Part shown: one piece after another, positions 15,628 through 22,047 of the stretch | Layout of the letters: each line of letters begins with the position of its first letter | Position numbering within the stretch: the first letter of the stretch is position 1 | NCBI RefSeq assembly: GCF_001856665.1 | Contig: NZ_CP017781.1 | Span: 806,001-870,000 of the forward strand | DNA: 64,000 nt | Origin: Rhodobacter xanthinilyticus | GTDB taxonomy: Bacteria; Pseudomonadota; Alphaproteobacteria; Rhodobacterales; Rhodobacteraceae | Reading direction: 5' to 3' | Position numbers and translations under genes: made by a program | The notes under the pieces: model-generated | The model's input: the letters and a program-made list of their open reading frames with translations, nothing else | Told to the model about the DNA's origin: nothing | Database searches by the model: none

Positions 15628-15936
15628 TTACGCCGCCGCGTCGGTTTCGTCCGTGATCACCCAGTTCTTCATCACGTGAGCGACATCGGCGGCGGATTTC
15701 AGATCGGCACGGTCGCCCTTCAAGCCAAAAGCCGGGCAGACGGTCACGCGCCCCTCAGCGATCCACTGGTCGATCTCGGCGCGGAGGCGTTCGTTCTCGG
15801 CGGCGATCTCTTCGTCCGACCAGTACAGTTCGCGGATCGCGGCCCCACGGCGGCGAGCCATGTCTCGCTCCTTCTTGGCGAGCGCGGCCTCCTTGGTGCG
15901 CTTGTTAAGTTCGATCAGGTGAAGTGCGCGGGCCAT
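15628..15936 (-). CDS. Hypothetical protein of the island operon
   Basis: 102 aa, unknown family. The N-terminal half is strongly basic and helical (ELNKRTKEAALAKKERDMARRR) and is followed by a helical stretch SDEEIAAENERLRAEIDQWIAEGRV, so a coiled coil or DNA-associated role is conceivable. The start overlaps the stop of the upstream gene by one base (TGATG), showing translational coupling. Downstream, before the 15423 gene, lie 204 bp with two A/T-tailed hairpins and the candidate small RNA. Confidence 0.65.
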   Translation of the reverse strand: MARALHLIELNKRTKEAALAKKERDMARRRGAAIRELYWSDEEIAAENERLRAEIDQWIAEGRVTVCPAFGLKGDRADLKSAADVAHVMKNWVITDETDAAA

Positions 15937-16301
15937 CAGTACGTCCCCACGCGCCCTGCGACGAAGGGATGCAGCAGTCCAAGCGGGTCGATGGCCTTGA
16001 AGGCGGAGCGGAAGTCACCCGCCAGAAGGTCGAGATCGAGTTCCTCTTCGGCCTCGGGGAAGGGCGCGGTCTTGGTCCAAACGCCACCGCGAAGCTGGAA
16101 CCCGACCGCGCGGGCGACGATGTGGGCGTACTTCGCGCCGATGAGTTCGATCAACTCGGCCTGATCGACGTTGACCGTGATCCGGCGCGTCGGACTCTGA
16201 ATTTCGCGGAGGGCGTCACCGACGAGGGCGGTCAGCTCCTTGATGATCTGCTGTTCGGTGACCGCCGTCATGGTGGCGGCAATGTGCGGGTCAAGCGTCA
16301 T
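15936..16301 (-). CDS. Hypothetical protein of the island operon
   Basis: 121 aa, no family recognised. The ATG at 16301 (MTLDPHIAATM) is chosen because the in-frame sequence before it is Pro/Arg-rich and overlaps the next gene's region. The protein is mixed alpha/beta and acidic toward the end (EAEEELDLDLLAGDF). No signal or membrane segment is seen. It is coupled to the downstream 102-aa gene. Confidence 0.6.
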   Translation of the reverse strand: MTLDPHIAATMTAVTEQQIIKELTALVGDALREIQSPTRRITVNVDQAELIELIGAKYAHIVARAVGFQLRGGVWTKTAPFPEAEEELDLDLLAGDFRSAFKAIDPLGLLHPFVAGRVGTY

Positions 16302-16338
16302 AGTTCTGCTCTGTTCTGGTTGGGTTGGAGGTGGAAGG

Positions 16339-16557
16339 TCAGGCGATGGTGGGTTCGTCGGGCGGGGCATCGTCGACGGGTTCTGCCGGAGGGCGCGGGC
16401 GGGACTTCGTCGCGTAGAAGTCCAATCCGTCGTTGGTCGAGACCACCGGGATTCCGGCGTCAAACAGCGCCTTGGCCTTGTCGGCCTTGGCCTCGATCTC
16501 GGGGTGATTGAACATGCCGCGCACGTTGGGGCGACCGGCGTAGACGTATCCGCTCAT
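16339..16557 (-). CDS. Small hypothetical protein of the island operon
   Basis: 72 aa, unknown. It starts MSGYVYAGRPNVRG and ends in a Pro/Asp-rich, probably disordered tail (PPAEPVDDAPPDEP). AAAGGAG lies nine bases before the ATG, so it is likely translated. Nothing suggests its role beyond operon membership. Confidence 0.6.
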   Translation of the reverse strand: MSGYVYAGRPNVRGMFNHPEIEAKADKAKALFDAGIPVVSTNDGLDFYATKSRPRPPAEPVDDAPPDEPTIA

Positions 16558-16581
16558 GGCGAATTTCTCCTTTAAGGTGTG

Positions 16582-16833
16582 TCAGGCGAACCGGACGAGT
16601 TTCACGTGCTCGTCCGTGGCGGATTTGAAGCCCGCGCGGGTCTTGAGGGCGTCGATTTCGCGGGCAATCTGGCTGGCGCGGAGCTTCGGCCCTTCGACGA
16701 GCGCCCGGAACATCGAGTTCATGCAGTTCAGGCGGTCCTTGAGGACGCGATCCTCGGGAAAACGGACTGCCATCCAGTGGCTGGCCTGCGGGTATTTGAT
16801 GATGAGGTGGCGGACTGCTTCAATACGGGTCAT
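16582..16833 (-). CDS. Small hypothetical protein of the island operon
   Basis: 83 aa, unknown family. The ATG at 16833 begins MTRIEAVRHLIIKYP; the longer in-frame extension upstream would read through a stable intergenic hairpin and is rejected. It is basic and helical (LKDRLNCMNSMFRALVEGPKLRASQIAREIDAL), which could suit a small nucleic-acid-binding protein, but no motif proves it. Confidence 0.6.
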   Translation of the reverse strand: MTRIEAVRHLIIKYPQASHWMAVRFPEDRVLKDRLNCMNSMFRALVEGPKLRASQIAREIDALKTRAGFKSATDEHVKLVRFA

Positions 16834-16885
16834 GGTGGTACTACTGGATGTGGTTGGTGGGTCTCTGGGCGCGAGATGTCGGGGT

Positions 16886-16924
16886 GGGCCGCACCCCCAG
16901 AAGACCCCAACAAGGGTGCGGCCC
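16886..16924 (-). terminator. Long intercistronic stem-loop (attenuator or processing site)
   Basis: GGGCCGCACCC and GGGTGCGGCCC form a perfect 11-bp stem around a 17-nt loop in the 133-bp gap between two operon genes. It lacks a clear T-run on the complement, so partial termination or RNA stabilisation is more likely than full termination. Confidence 0.5.
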
Positions 16925-16966
16925 AACGAAGGGGCGTTTCGCCCACCTCGTGTTCTTGTGCTGGCG

Positions 16967-17320
16967 TCAGGCGAAGCGTTCGCGCAGATCGGGCAGAACG
17001 CCCCCTGCAGCCTCCAGCAGCTTTGCTGCGGCTTCTTCACGCATAGCGCGCTCACGCGCGCCCCGAGCCGCTGCCTGCTCGTTCAAGCGGACTTCATCCT
17101 CGACCAGTTCTGCGACCTCGCGCATGCGCAGCCCTTCGGCAGCGTTGAGCGCTTCCTTGACCTTCACCTCGCGGCGGAGCCAGCCGAGCAGCACATCCAT
17201 CGGAGGTCGGTCACCTTTTTTCGCGGAGATCAGCGCGCGATGCGCAAAGATCGTGCAAGCTCGCGGGTCGTTCAGGAGGGTGTCGAGCAGGGCGGGAGTC
17301 GGGGGCTTTTCGACAGTCAT
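16967..17320 (-). CDS. Hypothetical protein of the island operon
   Basis: 117 aa, unknown. Predominantly helical, with Glu/Arg/Ala-rich stretches (VAELVEDEVRLNEQAAARGARERAMREEAAAKLL) suggestive of a coiled coil. Its ATG overlaps the upstream gene's stop by four bases (ATGA), so translation is coupled. Immediately downstream is the 11-bp stem-loop. Confidence 0.65.
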   Translation of the reverse strand: MTVEKPPTPALLDTLLNDPRACTIFAHRALISAKKGDRPPMDVLLGWLRREVKVKEALNAAEGLRMREVAELVEDEVRLNEQAAARGARERAMREEAAAKLLEAAGGVLPDLRERFA

Positions 17321-17844
17321 GCGGAATTCTTGAGGTTGCGGAGATCGGCGGCTTCGGCGGTGGTCAGGGGCGTGGCGAGCGCGAGCAGCTCCAGTCGCTC
17401 CAGCCGCGTCACGGGGTGCCGACCTCCCAGCAGATAGACGCTGTCGGCGGCGGCAAAGGCCTCACGCGGGTCTTCCAGATCGGCTGCGGCTTCGTCGAAC
17501 ATGTTGACTAGATCGTTCCAGATCACGTCGTTCACGACACGCGCGGGGTATTCGAGGATCGCCTCGATGCGGGGAAGGATGTCGGCAGAGGCGTGAGCAG
17601 GCGGGCCGCGACGGGCCAGTTCGGCGGGACTCTCGTCTGCGATCCGCCCGATCTCGATGGCGAGGCGCACGGCAGACTTTGACACCACCGAGGCTTCCGA
17701 CAGGGCGGTGCGCAGCACCGACGCCGGATCGCCGGATGCCCTTGCCTCTGCCATAAGCCGCTTGAGAGCGCGCGACGACTGCGCAACGGTCGACATCAAG
17801 TGCTTCAACGCCGGGCGGCTTTGGAGGACGGTCTTACCGGTCAT
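17317..17844 (-). CDS. Hypothetical protein coupled to the terminase small subunit
   Basis: 175 aa, unknown family and largely helical. It starts within the stop codon of the terminase small subunit gene (ATGA overlap) and itself overlaps the next gene by four bases. The tight coupling to terS suggests a packaging- or helper-interference role, which is inference only. No cysteine motif, signal peptide or membrane segment is visible. Confidence 0.65.
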   Translation of the reverse strand: MTGKTVLQSRPALKHLMSTVAQSSRALKRLMAEARASGDPASVLRTALSEASVVSKSAVRLAIEIGRIADESPAELARRGPPAHASADILPRIEAILEYPARVVNDVIWNDLVNMFDEAAADLEDPREAFAAADSVYLLGGRHPVTRLERLELLALATPLTTAEAADLRNLKNSA

Positions 17845-18332
17845 TGTTTCACCACCGAGAACGATTCAAGAGTCTGGATCAGGTTGTCGGTTCGGACCGC
17901 CCGCTGTTTGTCCGCCGCCCGCAGGGAGTGCAGTTGGGCCAGCACGCGGCTGGAGATCGTCGTGAGCACATCGCGGGCCTGCGCAGCTTCGCGGGCGAGG
18001 CCATTTCCGTCACAGGCCCGAACCAGCTCAGCCACATTGTCCAGAACGCCGTTGAGCAGCTCTTCGAAGCCGTCGAAGACATCGTCTTCGAAATCATCCC
18101 ACCGACTGGCCCGCTCCCGTTTCAGGTAGTCGATCCGGGCCTTGACGTGCGGCTGGCGCAGGAGGTTGTTCCCCATCTGCGCGGCAGATTTTCGCGCGCC
18201 AAAGGCTGCCTGAATTGCCCGCGACTGGGTCACGGCCCCGGTCGCCATGGCCTGACAGAACTTCTCGTGCTTTTCGTTCGGCAGGGGCGTCTCGCCCCGG
18301 TACGAGTCTACGTCGATCCCACGCGGAGCCAT
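17841..18332 (-). CDS. Phage terminase small subunit-like protein (TerS)
   Basis: 163 aa. Residues of about 15-70 read as a terminase small subunit (Terminase_2-like) domain: EKHEKFCQAMATG, SRAIQAAFGARKSAAQMGNNLL and RQPHVKARIDYLKRE match the family pattern of a QxKF start, a TxAAxxAGY-like helix, and NPxVxxxI. The C-terminal half is helical and acidic, as expected for the oligomerisation/partner region. TerS recognises the packaging site on phage DNA. Without a large subunit in the element, it would have to work with a helper phage's TerL, as in phage-inducible islands. The ATG at 18332 is preferred to a TTG nine bases upstream. Confidence 0.78.
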   Translation of the reverse strand: MAPRGIDVDSYRGETPLPNEKHEKFCQAMATGAVTQSRAIQAAFGARKSAAQMGNNLLRQPHVKARIDYLKRERASRWDDFEDDVFDGFEELLNGVLDNVAELVRACDGNGLAREAAQARDVLTTISSRVLAQLHSLRAADKQRAVRTDNLIQTLESFSVVKQ

Positions 18333-18333
18333 T

Positions 18334-18585
18334 TCAGCCAAACTCCGCGCGCATGAGGACCGTCTGGACCTCGTTCTCGGTGACAGGCGTGGGATTGCAA
18401 TCCGGCGTCGTGAGAGGCGCGATCAGGTCCCGCACCTCGGTGCTGGTCAGGCGCGCGGCGCGCAGGGCACGGACGAGCTTGTCACCGTCGCCCAACGCGG
18501 CAGCGACGTCATTCTCGCGGGCGAGGACCCGGCAGGCGTGATGAGAGCTGAGAGCCAGACGGCGAAGGGCGTCGATAGCGTGCAT
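18334..18585 (-). CDS. Small hypothetical protein upstream of terS
   Basis: 83 aa, unknown. Helical in its first half (MHAIDALRRLALSSHHACRVLAREN). It ends one base before the terS ATG and begins two bases after the stop of the gene above it, so it is embedded in the operon. No domain is recognisable. Confidence 0.6.
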   Translation of the reverse strand: MHAIDALRRLALSSHHACRVLARENDVAAALGDGDKLVRALRAARLTSTEVRDLIAPLTTPDCNPTPVTENEVQTVLMRAEFG

Positions 18586-18587
18586 GG

Positions 18588-19040
18588 TCAGGCCAGCCCG
18601 TGCTTCCGCGCGTAATCGAGTTTTGCCTTGCCTTCGAGCTTGGACAGGACATTCACATGGTCGGAGGCCACCAGCTTCTCGGGCGACGTGCCGGTCAGGC
18701 CGTGCTGCCGCGCGTAGGTCATGCGTTCGGACGGGCGCAAGTTGGCGATTGCATCCTCGTGCCCCCGCGCAACGCGGGCAGCGTCTTCCTTCGCCTTGAG
18801 GCGGGCGGCGACCGAGGGGATCGCCCGCAGCTCGTTCACGGCCTTCGAAAGGTCGACATCCATATCTGCCAGCACGTGGAGCTTCACGCTTTCGATCTGC
18901 ACAATTTCGTCAGGCGTGAGGTCGTTCAGCCCCAGCTCATGGGCCGCGACGACGGCGATCTTGTTCGTGGCCTCGACGAGGGCGGTCACGCTGGACGGCC
19001 CGAGTACTTCGACAATGGTTTGAATAGACTGGCTGGTCAT
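18588..19040 (-). CDS. Hypothetical protein with a short internal repeat
   Basis: 150 aa, family unknown. A short motif is repeated near the C-terminus: MTYARQHGLTG and LDYARKHGLA, about 30 residues apart. The N-terminal part is hydrophobic-helical but not membrane-like. The ATG at 19040 lies three bases after the stop of the regulator gene, so it is the second gene of the operon. Confidence 0.65.
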   Translation of the reverse strand: MTSQSIQTIVEVLGPSSVTALVEATNKIAVVAAHELGLNDLTPDEIVQIESVKLHVLADMDVDLSKAVNELRAIPSVAARLKAKEDAARVARGHEDAIANLRPSERMTYARQHGLTGTSPEKLVASDHVNVLSKLEGKAKLDYARKHGLA

Positions 19041-19043
19041 TGT

Positions 19044-19613
19044 TCAGGCTGCTTCTTTCTGGAGGTGGCGGAGGGTGGCGAGCTGGGGGACGGCGAAGGC
19101 GTGGCCCCAATGCCGCCACGCGTCGGCGGATTGCGGCAGTTCGGAATGGTCGCCGCCGAAGACGTAAAGCATGACGCTCGGATGGATCAGAGCGAGGTCG
19201 AGCAGCACGCCAACGTCGGCTTTGAATGCTTCGGCCCAGAGCGCACCGATCAGCCCCGCGTGCAGTGCACCGCGCACCGCGAGGTACCGGGAAAGCTCAA
19301 GCTCGGTCAGGCAGGCCCGCAGCTCGGCTGCGCGGCGTTCACAGTCGGCCCCAAACGGAATGCCCGGCTCGGCATCACGACGTTGGGCGTCGATCTGGAG
19401 AATGGCGAAGGCTTCGTTGCTGGTGCAGCCGCGCTTACGCGCGCCCCGGAGCCTCACAATAATCTCATCGGGCCGCATGAGGGCCGGATAGCGGCTCCGC
19501 GCGAAGTGGGGGATGGCACCGCTGCGCAGCAACCAGCCGCGCGCAGCAGCTTCGCTGACGTTCAGCGCAGATGCCACGTCGTAGAGGCTAATGGTCATGC
19601 GTTCGTGGGTCAT
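19044..19613 (-). CDS. Helix-turn-helix regulator, first gene of the island operon
   Basis: 189 aa. Residues about 6-55 (SLYDVASALNVSEAAARGWLLRSGAIPHF, then MRPDEIIVRL) look like an AlpA/MerR-type helix-turn-helix domain. The remaining 130 residues are unassigned and contain hydrophobic helices. AGGGAAG precedes the ATG at 19613. A consensus-like promoter lies just upstream, and the gene is nearest to attR. In P4-like elements AlpA-type factors control excision and early genes; a similar role is inferred. Confidence 0.65.
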   Translation of the reverse strand: MTHERMTISLYDVASALNVSEAAARGWLLRSGAIPHFARSRYPALMRPDEIIVRLRGARKRGCTSNEAFAILQIDAQRRDAEPGIPFGADCERRAAELRACLTELELSRYLAVRGALHAGLIGALWAEAFKADVGVLLDLALIHPSVMLYVFGGDHSELPQSADAWRHWGHAFAVPQLATLRHLQKEAA

Positions 19614-19639
19614 GGTCTTCCCTGATTTACTGTAGCATA

Positions 19640-19668
19640 AAATTACACCATATGGCTGAAAATGTCAA
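19640..19668 (-). promoter_or_regulatory. Sigma70-type promoter of the leftward island operon
   Basis: On the complement TTGACA (19663-19668) and TAATTT (19640-19645) are 17 bp apart, 26 bp before the regulator's ATG. The spacer contains CCATATGG, and the overlapping sequence ACACCATATG is repeated at the left end of the island (5069-5079), so a recombinase or repressor could share the site. Confidence 0.7.
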
Positions 19669-19743
19669 GGTGACCAACAGAACGGTTCATGGATGGGCGG
19701 TTGGATGGGAGGGAGCGCGATTACGGTCAGTCGACCGTGCAGG

Positions 19744-19761
19744 TGTACACCAAAACGTACA
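19744..19761. promoter_or_regulatory. Candidate integrase arm-binding dyad at the right end
   Basis: TGTACACCAAAACGTACA is itself a dyad (TGTAC...GTACA) and matches 16 of 18 bases of the inverted copy at 5084-5101. It lies 57 bp inside the right att repeat. Confidence 0.5.
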
Positions 19762-19817
19762 TGGCCCCAGCCCGTTCGGGCGGAAGGCTTTTCAGATCAA
19801 CATCTTGGGGAAGGTAA

Positions 19818-19836
19818 GTGGCAGCCCGTAGGGGAG
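19818..19836. repeat. Right attachment site (attR core) in tRNA-Glu
   Basis: Identical to the 19 bases at 4995-5013. It covers the CCA end, acceptor 3' strand and the start of the T-arm of the tRNA, so integration leaves the tRNA gene intact. Confidence 0.85.
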
Positions 19837-19893
19837 TCGAACCCCTCTTCCCAGGTTGAAAACCTGGTGTCCTAACCGATAGACGAACGGGCC
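19819..19893 (-). tRNA. tRNA-Glu (anticodon UUC), used as integration site
   Basis: 75 nt with encoded CCA. On the complement the acceptor strands GGCCCGT / ACGGGCT pair, the anticodon stem CCAGG / CCTGG closes the loop TTTTCAA (anticodon TTC), and the T-arm carries GGTTCGACTCC. Its 3' end is the attR core. It is 20 bp from an identical second copy. Transcription that passes its 3' end would enter the island. Confidence 0.95.
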
Positions 19894-19913
19894 ACTTCGA
19901 CCGCGTTGCAAGG

Positions 19914-19988
19914 TGGCAGCCCGTAGGGGAGTCGAACCCCTCTTCCCAGGTTGAAAACCTGGTGTCCTAACCGATAGACGAACGGGCC
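19914..19988 (-). tRNA. tRNA-Glu (anticodon UUC), second tandem copy
   Basis: 75 nt, identical in sequence to the neighbouring tRNA-Glu, with encoded CCA and anticodon TTC. It is promoter-proximal of the two. It contains a third copy of the 19-bp att core (19913-19931), a possible secondary integration site. Confidence 0.95.
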
Positions 19989-20008
19989 AGCCTTGCAGCG
20001 TGGGGCGG

Positions 20009-20037
20009 TTCATACGGCAGCCGCCCGGACCGCGCAA
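20009..20037 (-). promoter_or_regulatory. Promoter of the tandem tRNA-Glu operon
   Basis: On the complement TTGCGC (20032-20037) and TATGAA (20009-20014) are 17 bp apart, about 20 bp before the first tRNA, followed by a GC-rich stretch resembling a stringent discriminator. Confidence 0.6.
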
Positions 20038-20112
20038 GAGGTTTTTTCGTAATTTTTTCAAACCGCCCGCGCCACGCCGGAAAGCGCTGTGGCGCAAGGG
20101 GTTTGGCCGCGC

Positions 20113-21858
20113 TCAAATCGCGCGGGCGGCGTCTTCGAGGCGCAGCTGGACCTTGGCGCGCCCGCCCCAGGTGTTGATTTCGAGCCGCCCCGCGAGGTGG
20201 AACCGCCCCGCGCCGGGGCTCGCGAGCGCGGGCCCGAGCGGGCCGTCGAAGGCGCCGAAGGCCACCGCGTCGATCCGCGCGCCCATGCCGTCGGAAAAGG
20301 TGAAGCGCAGGTGGCTCTCGCCGATCGGGCGGGGGGCGCGGATCTCCATCGCGGGGAAGGCGAATCGCGGCGCCGGCGCGCCCTGGCCGAAGGGGCCGGC
20401 GCGCTCGAGATCCTCGATCAGCGCGGGCGTCGCGGCCCCGGGCAGGAGCATCCCGTCGAGCCGCAGATCGCGCGGCCCGCCCGCGCCCGCGCCCTGCCGC
20501 GCCAGAAGCTCCGCGAGCCGCGCCATCGCGGGCTCGAGCTGATCCTCGGCGACGGTGAGCCCCGCCGCCATCTTGTGCCCGCCGCCCTTCAGCAAAAGCC
20601 CCTCGGCCGCCACCCGCTGCACCGCCGCGCCAAGATCCACCCCCGCGACCGAGCGCGCCGAGCCCTTGCCGACGCCGCCCTCGAGCCCGATCACCACCGC
20701 GGGGCGGTTCGTGGCCTCCTTGAGCCGCGCCGCGACGATGCCGACCACGCCCGGGTGCCAGCCCTCGCCCGCCGCCCAGACGAGCGGCCCCTCGAGCCCG
20801 CGCGCCTCGGCCTGCGCCAGAGCCGCCTCGCGCACCCGATTCTCGATCTCGCGCCGCTCGGTGTTGAGCGCGTCGAGCCGCGCGGCCAGCGCCTCGGCCT
20901 CGGCGGGGTCGGTGGTGGCCAGAAGCCGCGCGCCAAGATCGGCCGCGCCGATCCGCCCGCCCGCATTCACCCGCGGCCCGAGCAGGAAGCCCAGATGATA
21001 GGCGCTCGGCGCGCGGTCCATCCGCGCCACATCGGCGAGCGCGACAAGCCCCGGCCGCTCGCGCCGCGCCATCACCTTCAGCCCCTGCCGCACCAAGGCC
21101 CGGTTGACCCCGATCAGGGGCGCCACATCGGCCACCGTCGCCAGCGCCACGAGATCGAGAAGCGCCATCAGATCAGGGCCTTGCACCCCGTCGGCGCGCA
21201 GCTGCCGGTTCGCCTCGACGAGCATCAGGAAAACCACCGAGGCCGCGCAGAGATGACCAAGATCGCCGCTTTCATCCTGCCGGTTCGGGTTCACACAGGC
21301 GAGCGCGGGCGGCAGCGTCTCGGCCCCGAGGTGGTGGTCGAGGATCACCACATCCGCGCCCTTCGCCGCCGCCACCGGCTCATGGCTGAGCGTGCCGCAA
21401 TCGACACAGACGATCAGCCCATGCTCGCGCGCGAGCCCCGCCATCGCGGGGACATTGGGCCCATAGCCCTCGTCGATCCGGTCGGGGATATAGAGCGTCG
21501 CCTCGCGCCCCATCGCCCGCAGCCAGCTCAGCAAAAGCGCCGCCGATGACCCGCCATCGACATCGTAATCGGCAAAGACCGCGATCTTCTCGCGCGATTT
21601 CACCGCCGCGAGAAACCGCGCCGCCGCCGCCTCCATATCCTTGAGCGCACGCGGATCGGGCAGGAGCTCGCGCAACGTCGGCTCGAGAAACCCCGCCGCC
21701 TCGCCGGGGCCAACCCCGCGCGCCACCAGGATCCGCGCGAGCGGCAACGGCAGGCGCGTATCGCGCGCCATCGCTTCGGCCAGCCGATCGGCCTCGGCCG
21801 AAGGGCCGACCCAATGCCGGTCAGTGAGGCTTCTCTCTACACCAAGGAATGCGGTCAT
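20113..21858 (-). CDS. recJ: Single-stranded-DNA-specific exonuclease RecJ
   Basis: 581 aa. It degrades single-stranded DNA 5' to 3' in recombination and mismatch repair. DHH-family motifs are present: VFADYDVDGGSSAALL (motif I), VCVDCGTLSHE, VILDHHLG (the DHH box) and VNPNRQDE. The DHHA1 nucleic-acid domain follows with GGRIGAADLGARLL and GGGHKMAAGLTV, and an OB-fold tail with PAPRFAFPAMEI ends the protein. The ATG at 21858 is preferred to a TTG 18 bp upstream; neither has a strong ribosome site. Expected length for the family. Confidence 0.93.
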   Translation of the reverse strand: MTAFLGVERSLTDRHWVGPSAEADRLAEAMARDTRLPLPLARILVARGVGPGEAAGFLEPTLRELLPDPRALKDMEAAAARFLAAVKSREKIAVFADYDVDGGSSAALLLSWLRAMGREATLYIPDRIDEGYGPNVPAMAGLAREHGLIVCVDCGTLSHEPVAAAKGADVVILDHHLGAETLPPALACVNPNRQDESGDLGHLCAASVVFLMLVEANRQLRADGVQGPDLMALLDLVALATVADVAPLIGVNRALVRQGLKVMARRERPGLVALADVARMDRAPSAYHLGFLLGPRVNAGGRIGAADLGARLLATTDPAEAEALAARLDALNTERREIENRVREAALAQAEARGLEGPLVWAAGEGWHPGVVGIVAARLKEATNRPAVVIGLEGGVGKGSARSVAGVDLGAAVQRVAAEGLLLKGGGHKMAAGLTVAEDQLEPAMARLAELLARQGAGAGGPRDLRLDGMLLPGAATPALIEDLERAGPFGQGAPAPRFAFPAMEIRAPRPIGESHLRFTFSDGMGARIDAVAFGAFDGPLGPALASPGAGRFHLAGRLEINTWGGRAKVQLRLEDAARAI

Positions 21859-21942
21859 GCCCTTGGAATACGCCAAATCTGGAGGAGGGGGAAGAGCCGA
21901 TGGGCGGCGAGGGGGCGCTGCCCCCGCTGCCTTGCAGGCAGC

Positions 21943-22039
21943 CCCCCGGGATATTTCGGCATCATTGAAAACAGGGAGCCGCCCCTTCAGTGATGTCCAA
22001 ATATCCCGCAGGGGGTCCGGGGGCGGCGTACGCCCCCGG
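21943..22039. repeat. Intergenic inverted repeat and hairpin between recJ and glpX
   Basis: GGGATATTTCGGCATCATTG at about 21948 recurs, inverted and diverged, at about 21990-22012 (GGGATATTTGGACATCACTG). A related GGGATATTTGCGCATCGTTG lies at 61902. Next to it CCGGGGGCG / CGCCCCCGG (22017-22039) forms a 9-bp stem that probably ends glpX transcription. Confidence 0.55.
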
Positions 22040-22047
22040 CGGCGGTC

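Larger units (their letters stand above)
4995..19836. mobile_element. Integrated phage-satellite-like genomic island in tRNA-Glu
   Basis: The island is bounded by 19-bp direct repeats (4995-5013 and 19818-19836), the second being the 3' end of a tRNA-Glu gene. It contains an integrase beside the left repeat, a restriction-modification pair, non-coding repeat clusters, a prim-pol/helicase, a terminase small subunit, an HTH gene at the right end and about ten small unknown genes. Codon use is visibly less GC-extreme than in the flanks. No structural phage gene or large terminase is present. Size and content fit a phage-inducible chromosomal island or similar satellite; a replication-competent plasmid-like integrative element is the alternative. 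Confidence 0.85.

Noticed and set aside
4995-19836. Complete prophage
   Set aside because: No large terminase, portal, capsid, tail or lysis gene is present, and the size is too small.
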